Origin: Actinomycetota bacterium
GTDB taxonomy: Bacteria; Actinomycetota; Thermoleophilia; Gaiellales; Gaiellaceae
NCBI GenBank assembly: GCA_003161615.1
Contig: PMOB01000006.1
Coordinates: forward strand, 62,001 to 126,000
Reading direction: 5' to 3'
Length of the DNA stretch: 64,000 nt
In this document: positions 9,012-16,010 of the stretch, in pieces
How the letters are laid out: every line of letters starts with the position of its first letter
Position numbering within the stretch: the stretch's first letter is position 1
Position numbers and translations under genes: made by a program
Notes under the pieces: model-generated
The model's input: the letters and a program-made list of their open reading frames with translations, nothing else
Database searches by the model: none
Told to the model about the DNA's origin: nothing

Positions 9012-9039
9012 CCCGCGCCCGGCCTACACCGGGCGCGGG
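9012..9039 (+). terminator. GC-rich hairpin after the small LuxR gene
   Basis: A perfect 11-base stem (CCCGCGCCCGG / CCGGGCGCGGG) with a six-base loop lies eight bases after the stop at 9004. It is followed by a G/C run rather than a T run, so it may be a weak terminator or a stability element rather than a classical intrinsic terminator. Confidence 0.5.
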
Positions 9040-9123
9040 GCCCCCGCTTGCGGCATCCGTGACAAGCCTGTCGGAGAGGAGTAGGGTTGGCGCGTCTCGG
9101 GCGGCCTACGCCCGATCAGGGGA

Positions 9124-11655
9124 ATGGTGGAGACGATCTCACCGGCGCTTTCGCCCGCGCTCGCGCACATCATCGAGCGCCCCAGGCTGATTGCGCGCCT
9201 CGAGGAAGGTGGCGGCTCGCGCGTCGCCGTCTTCGCGGCCCCGGCGGGGTACGGGAAGACGACGCTCGCGCGCCAGTGGTCGGAAAAGCAGTCAGGACAG
9301 GTCGCCTGATACCGCACGACGCGCGCCTCCGGCGATGTCGCTCTTCTCGCCGTTCAGTTCGACGAGCTCCTCGCCTCGCTCGCGCCCGACCTGCCGCGGG
9401 AGCCGGGCAAGGTCGCGTCGATCGCCTCCGTGAATCCCAGCCCTAAGCCGCTCGGCCGGGCGGTAGTGCGCACGTTCGAGCCGCTGGAGGAGGACATCCT
9501 GATCATCGTCGACGAGTGGGAGGCGGCCGAGACACCGGAGGCTGAGGAGTTTCTCTCGATGCTCGTCGACGGCCTCCACATTCGTTTCGTGATCACGACG
9601 CGGGAGCGGCCTGAGTGGTTCGTACCGCGGCTCGAGGTCTACGGCGAGGGGCTCGAGATCGGCGTGGACGAGCTCACGATGACGGATGACGAAGCCGCGG
9701 AGGTTCTCTCTGCCGCCGGCGCGGTCGCGGGTCGCGCACGCGTGATGCGGACGGCCGCCGGCTGGCCGGCGGTGCTGGGCCTCGCGGCGATGAGCGGCGA
9801 GGTGGACTTCACGTCCGACCGGCTCGTGTCGCACACGCTCTACGAATTCCTCGCCAGCGAGCTCGTGGCGTCCGCGGAGCCGGAGACGCGAGAGGCTCTG
9901 ATGCTCCTCGCCGTTGCCTCGGTCGTCGAGCTCGAGCGCGCGAAACAGCTCCTCGGCGACGGCGGCGAAGCGGCCCTAGCAGACGCCTCCGCGCGCGGCC
10001 TGCTGGCAATCACCGAGCGGAGCGCCCTCTTCTTCCACCCACTGCTGCGCGATCTGCTGATCCAGCGCTTCAGCGAAGTCGACGACGAAACGCGGTCGCA
10101 CCTCCTGACGCGGTGCCGCCGCCTGTTCGAGTTCCGGCTGTGGGATGAAGCGCTGTCGGTCGGGGAGCTGTCTCTGGATCCGGTCTTCGTCGCCGACGCG
10201 ATCGGCGTCGCATTGGACGATCTCCTCGCCGCAGGCCGCACGAGCAGCCTGGAGCGCTGGGTCATGTCCGCCCGCGCCGCGCACGCGAAGGGGCCTCTGG
10301 TGTCCTTTGCAGAGAGCGAATTCCTGTTGCGCCGCGGAGAGTTCGACGCTGCTGTGGCGATCGCGACGCAAGCAGCGCAGGATCTAGACGGCGACATCGC
10401 GGCTAGGGCGGACTTACTCGCCGCTCGGGCAGCTCACCTCGGAAACCGCCCAGGCGTCCGCGACAGACATCTCGCCCAAGCCGAGGAGAATGCAAAGAAG
10501 CACGAAACCAAGGCCGACCTGCTATGGCTGAAGGTAGCGGCGGCGGCAGCCAGCGAAGATGCAGGAACCGAACCCCTCTTCGATCAACTCGAGAAGCTCC
10601 CGAGAGGCGGGTTCGACCACTCGCTACGCGTCGCGACTGGCCACATTCACCTCGGTCTCCTAGTCGGGCGATTGACGGAGCGGCTCGAGGAGGCTGAGGC
10701 AAGGATCGCGGCGCTGGACAAGGCCACCGATCCGTATGCGCAGAGTTCGGTGCTGAATCTCTATGCCTCGGCGTTGATCGCCGCAGGGCGCTATGGAGAG
10801 GGGTTGGCTGCTGTTGAGAAAGAACTGAGCCTTGCAGAGGAATATGGATTCGAGTTCGTAGTCTGTTACGGCTTCGCGAACAAGACCTGGGCGCTCGCCG
10901 GGCTTCGACGCCTCCCCGAGGCGCGTCGAGCCCTTACCGTGTTGGAGCGCTGTCTTTCGTCATCACCAGACCCGTTTGTTGAATGCCAGCGATCGATCTA
11001 CGCCGCAACCCTTCACATCGCCGAGGGCGATCTCGAGCGAGCTTCCAACACACTCATGAGCGGGCAGGATCCGCGCGCCGGGGTGACCCAACGCGGGGAA
11101 CATCGCGCATTGCATGCCTTAGTGCTTGCGGCACTCGGGCGTGGGAGAGAGGCTGAGCACTATGCCGACGCAGCTCGGCACTGCTCGCGCGGAGTCGAAA
11201 CGCGAGCACTTCTCGCCGGCGCCTCAGCCGTGGAAAGTATTCATAAGGGCAACCGGAAGCAGGCGCTTGAGGCGTATGAGGAGATAGCGACGCTTGGCGT
11301 ATGGAACGCACTGGTGGTCGCTTGGCGCGCGTGCCCTGATCTGGCGGCTGTCCTAATGGAGGACTCGGAGCGACGCGAGCGGATGTTGCCGCTGCTGATC
11401 GGGGCAAATGATCGCGATATCGCCCGGCGCGCAGGCGTACCGATTCCGCGCGAGGCAAGACCGCGCGGGGTTCTGTCGGCGCGCGAGCGCGAAGTACACG
11501 AGCTAATTGCTCAGGGTCTGACGAACGACGAGATCGCAAAGCTCTTGTACATCAGCCTCTCGACGACCAAGGTTCACGTGAAACACATTTTCGAGAAGCT
11601 CGGGGTTAGATCGCGCATCGAGGCCGCGCGGCTTTGGGACAACGAGCGGGACTAG
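9124..11655 (+). pseudogene. LuxR-family ATP-binding regulator (MalT/LAL-like) with an in-frame TGA
   Basis: One reading frame of 844 codons encodes a large ATP-binding LuxR regulator. It has a P-loop APAGYGKTTLARQW (about residues 40-53), a Walker B-like ILIIVDEW (about residue 122), winged-helix and TPR-like repeats, and a C-terminal LuxR helix-turn-helix (LSAREREVHELIAQGLTNDE). A TGA at 9307-9309 interrupts it in frame at residue 62. Family members have Trp at this spot (Val-Ala-Trp before the next strand), so a single TGG to TGA change explains it. Everything after the stop stays open for 782 codons. The rest could start at a GTG at 9430, but that product would lack the P-loop. Composition is less GC-rich than the neighbours, most clearly from about 10,400 on. 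Confidence 0.85.
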
Positions 11656-13040
11656 TTCCCTGCGTCGACTGCTAGCGCCTCGACCAGCGTGACATCAGAC
11701 TCAAACTCGCCAGCGGGTTCCTCGTGGTCGAACCGAAAGCGTTCGCCGAGCGCAGTCCGATATGCCTCGTCTTCCGAAGTCAACACCGCTTCGAACGCCG
11801 CGACCACTGCGGTGTCGAACTGGCTTTCCACAGCCTGCGCCAGGCGAAGGCGCGCGACACGGCTCGGAAGCTTGTCACGATACGGGCGGTCGGACGTCAT
11901 CGCGTTATAGGCGTCTGCGACGGAGATGATCTTCGACAGGAGCGGGATTTCGTCCGCACGAAGGCCGTCGGGGTAGCCCTCGCCGTCGATCCTTTCATGG
12001 TGGTGCCGGACGATTCGGCCGATCCGTCCGTGGTCCTCGACCTCGACCTTCCGAAGGAGCTGCTCTCCGTACTCGGGATGCTTTTCCATCAGCCGCCGCT
12101 CCTCGAGCGACAGTGGTCCGTTCTTTTCCAGGAGTGCGGCCGGAAGACGGTACTTGCCGATGTCGTGTACCAACGCGCAGAGATGTACGAGATTGCGATC
12201 GTCGTCCGCAAGCCCCATCCGTTCGGCGATGTCGTGCGAATAGGTTGCTACCGCTAGCGAATGACCCGCGGTGTAAGGGTCGCTCTCCTCGAGCATCGCC
12301 ACGAGCCCTGTGGCAAAGCGCGCATTTGCGGTCCTAAGTCGGGCGTTTGCTGCTTCCAGGCTTCGTGACGCCTCCTTTTCCTGTTGATAGAGGTGAAGAA
12401 GGCGCTGAGCCGCGAGTGTTGGGACGAATACGACGAGGACGAGCCGGAGCGAGTACGCGTGATACCCGTAAACGAACAGCGCGACGATCGGCACGTAGAG
12501 CGGAACCGTCAGCAACGAGACAGCTCCGATGGCCGCGAGACCTGCCTTCCAATCGGCGCGGCGGACGATACCCGTCCCGGCGACCAGCACGGCCTCAGCG
12601 GCTTGGTCGGCGACCGAGGCTGCCAAACTCGCGAGGAAGTACGTGCCCACGTCATTTGCGCCATGCAAGAAGGGGGCGGCAGCTAGGCCGGCGGCCGCCG
12701 CCATCAAGCCTCCAATCGGCGTGTAGACAGCCCATTTCAGTCGCGATTCGCGGATGTCCCAGGCGTTAGAGATCGCACCGACCGCGAAGCCCCCGATTGG
12801 GCCGAATACGACGGCCGCAAACACAACGGGGAGAAACGAGACGGACATCGTGGCGCGCTCCGTCACGGCCACGCTCTGTCGTTCGGCAATTGCAGCAACT
12901 GCACCGAGCACGACAACTGCCCAGAGAGGCGGCAGCCGGTAACCGTCCATCCAAAGCGCAGCAACGGCGCCTGCGGATGCGACCGCCAGCACGACCGCCC
13001 AAGCGGCGCTTCGTCTGTCGACGGGACTAGACCGACGCAC
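11652..13040 (-). CDS. Membrane HD-GYP domain protein (putative c-di-GMP phosphodiesterase)
   Basis: The N-terminal half has about seven hydrophobic segments, similar in style to MASE-type sensor domains. A coiled linker is followed by an HD-GYP domain with GHSLAVATYSHDIAERMG, the HDIGK metal motif and HHHERIDGEGYP, matching the HHExxDGxGYP signature. Such enzymes hydrolyse cyclic-di-GMP. A GTG at 13040 is chosen because it follows an AAGG ribosome-binding sequence and places an inverted repeat in the leader; a TTG at 13121 would add 27 residues. The stop shares CTAG with the stop of the convergent LuxR regulator. It is less GC-rich than the bulk of the window. Confidence 0.88.
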   Translation of the reverse strand: MRRSSPVDRRSAAWAVVLAVASAGAVAALWMDGYRLPPLWAVVVLGAVAAIAERQSVAVTERATMSVSFLPVVFAAVVFGPIGGFAVGAISNAWDIRESRLKWAVYTPIGGLMAAAAGLAAAPFLHGANDVGTYFLASLAASVADQAAEAVLVAGTGIVRRADWKAGLAAIGAVSLLTVPLYVPIVALFVYGYHAYSLRLVLVVFVPTLAAQRLLHLYQQEKEASRSLEAANARLRTANARFATGLVAMLEESDPYTAGHSLAVATYSHDIAERMGLADDDRNLVHLCALVHDIGKYRLPAALLEKNGPLSLEERRLMEKHPEYGEQLLRKVEVEDHGRIGRIVRHHHERIDGEGYPDGLRADEIPLLSKIISVADAYNAMTSDRPYRDKLPSRVARLRLAQAVESQFDTAVVAAFEAVLTSEDEAYRTALGERFRFDHEEPAGEFESDVTLVEALAVDAGN

Positions 13041-13056
13041 GATTGAAGCCAGCCTT

Positions 13057-13082
13057 GCGTATCCCCCAGAAGGGGTATACGC
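13057..13082. promoter_or_regulatory. C-block/G-block inverted repeat upstream of the HD-GYP gene
   Basis: GCGTATCCCCC and GGGGTATACGC face each other around AGAA, with one unpaired base. It lies 17-42 bases upstream of the chosen HD-GYP start. The same kind of repeat (ATCCCCC-N4/5-GGGGGAT) occurs at several other places close to signalling genes in this window, which suggests an operator rather than a terminator. There is no T run on either side. Confidence 0.45.
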
Positions 13083-13222
13083 TGCGGCTGCCGTCAGTCC
13101 CCGATCGATCGGAGTTCTCAATGCGTCGTTCGCTTATCCGCCTTGCCGTCCGCTCTGCCGCGGTCGGCCAGGGCAAGATCTGGTAGAGCCGTCGGATAGT
13201 CCGTTATCCACAGCCTGTGATC

Positions 13223-13241
13223 ATCCCCCGGCTGGGGGAAA
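13223..13241. promoter_or_regulatory. C-block/G-block inverted repeat, second copy
   Basis: ATCCCCC-GGCT-GGGGGAA, seven-base arms with one mismatch at the end. It is nearly the same element as at 13057 and 30043. It sits between the DnaA-like box and the terminator. Confidence 0.4.
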
Positions 13242-13277
13242 GGCACAAGGCGGATAGCGGGATGACGGCAGCAGTTC

Positions 13278-13315
13278 ACGGGCGCCGGGTGTTCTTCACC
13301 CGGCGCCCGTTTTTT
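13278..13315 (+). terminator. Strong orphan rho-independent terminator
   Basis: A perfect 14-base stem (ACGGGCGCCGGGTG / CACCCGGCGCCCGT) with a TTCTT loop is followed immediately by five further T residues on the plus strand. Both flanking genes are on the minus strand, so this terminator has no annotated gene to serve. It implies an unrecognised plus-strand transcript beginning somewhere after about 13,100. Confidence 0.8.
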
Positions 13316-13358
13316 CCTCGTCCACAGCCTGCGGCTTGCTCCTGTGGACGAGTGCGTG

Positions 13359-13691
13359 CTAGGCGATGAGCCCGCGACGAAAGCCGACGGCAACGGCATG
13401 AGCACGCGAGCGCGCCTGCAGCTTCGCGAGTAGATGGCGGACGTGAGACTTCACCGTCTCCTCCGACAGGAACAGCCGCTCGCCGATCTCCCGGTTCACG
13501 AGGCCGTCGGAGATGAGCTGCAGCACCTCGATCTCCCGCCCCGTCGGCTCCTGCTCGAGCGCGCGTGTCGGGGTCTGAAGCGAGATCACGTCCCCGCCGG
13601 GCCCCCCGCGCCGGCGCGCCGCCACTTCCTCGAAGCGGCGCGAGTGCGTGAGGTACCGGCTGAGGATCTCCTTGCGCTCAGCAGCGTCCAC
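13359..13691 (-). CDS. Small LuxR-family DNA-binding protein, 110 aa
   Basis: After a 45-residue charged N-terminal segment comes a LuxR/GerE helix-turn-helix: LTG-like PTGREIEVLQLISDGLVNRE, then RLFLSEETVKSHVRHLLAKL. There is no receiver domain. The C-terminal extension is basic (HAVAVGFRRG). An inverted repeat (ACTCCC/GGGAGT) lies 24 bases upstream of the ATG and may be autoregulatory. Together with the genes at 8735, 9124 and 11652 it forms a signalling cluster. Confidence 0.85.
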   Translation of the reverse strand: MDAAERKEILSRYLTHSRRFEEVAARRRGGPGGDVISLQTPTRALEQEPTGREIEVLQLISDGLVNREIGERLFLSEETVKSHVRHLLAKLQARSRAHAVAVGFRRGLIA

Positions 13692-13714
13692 GAGCCGAGT
13701 ATCGGCGCGGCAGC

Positions 13715-13734
13715 ACTCCCCCTTTAGCGGGAGT
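13715..13734. promoter_or_regulatory. Inverted repeat upstream of the small LuxR gene
   Basis: ACTCCC and GGGAGT are separated by eight bases (CCTTTAGC). It is in the 45-base gap between the LuxR start and the convergent-side binding-protein gene end. The C-block/G-block layout resembles the other repeats near signalling genes. Confidence 0.4.
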
Positions 13735-13736
13735 CG

Positions 13737-16010
13737 CTAACTCGACCGTGCCGGCCGCACGCAGATCGTCGCGTAGTCGAACTCGTAGAGGACGTTGTTC
13801 ACGTAGCAGCCGAGGTCGACGCGCGCGCTGAAGAAGTCGGTTTCCTTGCGATTGAGGAACGGCGCCCACGGTGCGAGGCGCATCACCTGCAGGTCGAGCT
13901 GCGCCCAGCGCGCGTCCACCTTCGAGGTGAGCTTCGGCTGGCGCGTCAGCGCGTCGATCTTCCGATTGACCGACGGCGAGTCGAAGTACGCGTAGTCGTC
14001 GTTGTGCGTCGGCCGGATCTGCTGGCCGTTGAGCAGGACGCCGAACCAGTCGAGCGGGTGCGGGTAGTCCTGGAACCAGTCGGCGAAGCCGATCTGCGCG
14101 CGCGTCGTCCCCTCGCCCAGCGTCGCCCAGTAGTCGCTCGCCGTCAGGACGCGCTCGCGGACTTTGAAGCCGAGCTTGCGGAGGACGGAGGCGAGGTACT
14201 CGGTGAACGGCAGGTCGGCGGCGACGTCGTGGTTCCAGACGACAACGCGCTTCCCGCGCTCACCCGACTCGCGCACAAGCTTGCGCGCCAGGCGCAGGTC
14301 GTGCCGGTAGAGGTGATGCCGGCGGAAGGACGGATAGTCCGGCGGCAGGACGTTCTCCGTCGGCTTCGCGAGCCCGCCCGCGAGCTCCACCAGCGTCCGG
14401 CGCGAGATCGCGTAGTTCACCGCCCGCCGCACCGCGAGCTTGTCGAACGGCGCGACACGCGTGTTCATGAAGAAGTAGAGAAGGTTCGGCGTCGTGAACT
14501 TCTCGAGGCGCTTCGGGTACTTCCTCTGGATGCTCGCCAGCCGCTTGCTCGGAACCGGCCAGTAGCTCATCCAGTCGTCCTTGCCCTGGATGACGCGGCG
14601 CAGCGCGACACCGGCGTTCGGGACGACGTCCCACGTGACGCGGTCGGGATTGCCGGCCGGCACCGCGCCGTGGAACTGCCAGGCGTGGAAATACGGATTC
14701 CGCACCTCGACGATCCGCGCGCGCGGCTGGTAGCTCTGGATCACATACGGCCCCGTCGCGGGCAGCGGGTGGAGCGAGGTGTCGGCGCGCGGCGCGCTTG
14801 CCGGGACGGGAGCGGCGAACTCCGACGCGAGGATGTTCTCGAAGTCGCCCTCGGGCGCGCGGAGATGGATGACGATCGTCCGCTTCCTGTCGTTGACGAC
14901 GATCCCGGGGATGCCGCCCTTCTGGCGCTGCGCGAACCCCTTCGCGCCGATGATGTCGCGGAACAGGCCGGCACCGGCCGAGTCGAGGATGAAGTCCCGC
15001 TCGATCGCTGCTTTGAAGTCGCCCGCCTTGACGCGCGTCCCGTTCGAGTAATGGAGGTCTTTGCGCAGCGTCAGCGTGTACGTCCGCTTGTCCGGCGAGA
15101 CGGTCGGCAGCGCCCGCGCAAGGTAGGGGACGAGCTTCGCGCCGTCCAGCCCGCTGTCGTGCTTGTAGCCGAGGAGCGGTAGGTAGACGTTCCACATGAC
15201 GCCCCAGCCCTCGGTCGAGTCCGACAGGCCCGGGTCGAGGTAGTCCGTCGACTCGTCCATCGCGATCCGGAAGTCGGGGAAGGCGTGCGGTGCGCCGGTG
15301 GGCTTCGCGGGCTTCGGAGCCGCGACCGTCACGGTCGTGGCATGCGTCGTGCCGGGCGGAGCGGCGCTCTCCTGGCTCCCGCAACCGACGAGGGCGAAGA
15401 ACGACAGAGCCGCTACGAAAGCGCCGAAGCGGACGAGGGCGCGGCGGCGCGCACGCAGCTCCGCGGGCTCGTCCTCCTCCACGACGCCGTCGACGCCCTC
15501 GCGGCGCGTCGAGTGGAGGATGCGCCCGCCGCCGAGCCAGAACGCGATGTGATCGGCGCTTTCCGGCGGTCCGTACGTGATGAGGTCACCGGCACGGAGC
15601 TCGTCTTCGCCGAGCTTCTCGCCCGCCGCCTCCTGCTCGTCGGCGTCGCGGGGAACGAGCGTGCCGGTCGCCCGAAAGGACATGTGGACGAGTCCAGAGC
15701 AGTCGATACCCGCAGCGGTCATTCCTCCCCATTCGTAGCGGGTTCCGAGCAACGACCGCGCGTAGGCGACCGGATCGGCCCCCCGCGCCGCGAGCCATTC
15801 CGGGTCGGCGTCGCCACCAAGTGCCTCGCGGCGGATCCAGCCGGGATACGCGTACGCGGTCTCGACGCGCGCCCACTCGCCGCGCTCCTCAAGCACGCGA
15901 AGCGGCTCGCCGGCGCGCGCCTGCGTGACCTGCTCGGCATCGTCTCTCGGTTCCGCCCGCAGTGGTGCCAGCTGGCGCGCAAACGTATGTTCGCCTACGC
16001 TCTCCGCCAT
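13737..16010 (-). CDS. NlpC/P60 hydrolase fused in frame to an oligopeptide-binding lipoprotein
   Basis: One open frame of 757 residues joins two normally separate proteins. Residues 1-175 are an SH3b-like segment plus an NlpC/P60 cell-wall peptidase (GIDCSGLVHMSFR with catalytic Cys; DHIAFWLGGGRILHS with catalytic His). Directly after RRRALVRF comes a hydrophobic signal and lipobox (FFALVGCGSQ), then a family 5 solute-binding domain to the end (DSTEGWGVMWNVYLPLLGY, DFENILASEF, DWFQDYPHPLDWFG). The binding part alone could start at a GTG at 15482, giving a 581 aa lipoprotein. If made as one chain, the hydrolase would sit on the cytoplasmic side of an internal signal, which is unlikely to be useful. 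A lost stop codon or internal initiation is therefore suspected. Confidence 0.8.
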   Translation of the reverse strand: MAESVGEHTFARQLAPLRAEPRDDAEQVTQARAGEPLRVLEERGEWARVETAYAYPGWIRREALGGDADPEWLAARGADPVAYARSLLGTRYEWGGMTAAGIDCSGLVHMSFRATGTLVPRDADEQEAAGEKLGEDELRAGDLITYGPPESADHIAFWLGGGRILHSTRREGVDGVVEEDEPAELRARRRALVRFGAFVAALSFFALVGCGSQESAAPPGTTHATTVTVAAPKPAKPTGAPHAFPDFRIAMDESTDYLDPGLSDSTEGWGVMWNVYLPLLGYKHDSGLDGAKLVPYLARALPTVSPDKRTYTLTLRKDLHYSNGTRVKAGDFKAAIERDFILDSAGAGLFRDIIGAKGFAQRQKGGIPGIVVNDRKRTIVIHLRAPEGDFENILASEFAAPVPASAPRADTSLHPLPATGPYVIQSYQPRARIVEVRNPYFHAWQFHGAVPAGNPDRVTWDVVPNAGVALRRVIQGKDDWMSYWPVPSKRLASIQRKYPKRLEKFTTPNLLYFFMNTRVAPFDKLAVRRAVNYAISRRTLVELAGGLAKPTENVLPPDYPSFRRHHLYRHDLRLARKLVRESGERGKRVVVWNHDVAADLPFTEYLASVLRKLGFKVRERVLTASDYWATLGEGTTRAQIGFADWFQDYPHPLDWFGVLLNGQQIRPTHNDDYAYFDSPSVNRKIDALTRQPKLTSKVDARWAQLDLQVMRLAPWAPFLNRKETDFFSARVDLGCYVNNVLYEFDYATICVRPARSS

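Larger units (their letters stand above)
13092..13358. other. Non-coding region with DnaA-box-like sites and repeats
   Basis: These 267 bases between the HD-GYP and LuxR genes hold no convincing reading frame. They contain TTATCCACA (a perfect DnaA box) at 13204-13212, TCGTCCACA at 13318-13326 and its reverse complement at 13344-13352. There is a C/G inverted repeat at 13223-13241 and a strong plus-strand terminator. The TCCACA pair is part of an 11-base perfect inverted repeat (CTCGTCCACAG / CTGTGGACGAG, 13317-13327 and 13342-13352). The function is unknown; possibilities are a small RNA, a DnaA-binding locus or a complex promoter. Confidence 0.5.

Noticed and set aside
9307-9309. Selenocysteine recoding of the TGA in the LuxR regulator, tempting because selA, selB and tRNA-Sec are in the window
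   Set aside because: The family has Trp, not Cys, at this spot, and I see no convincing SECIS-like hairpin right after the codon.
9307-9309. TGA reassigned to Trp in this organism
   Set aside because: TGA is used as the normal stop of many genes here, including several tight GTGA/ATGA overlaps, and tRNA-Sec also reads UGA.
11652-11655. Convergent genes sharing CTAG as stop codons (also at 43132-43135)
   Set aside because: A neat coincidence of two TAG stops, expected now and then in compact genomes; no functional meaning is evident.
13092-13358. Chromosomal replication origin, because of the DnaA-like boxes
   Set aside because: No dnaA, dnaN or other origin-linked gene is nearby and only three boxes are seen.
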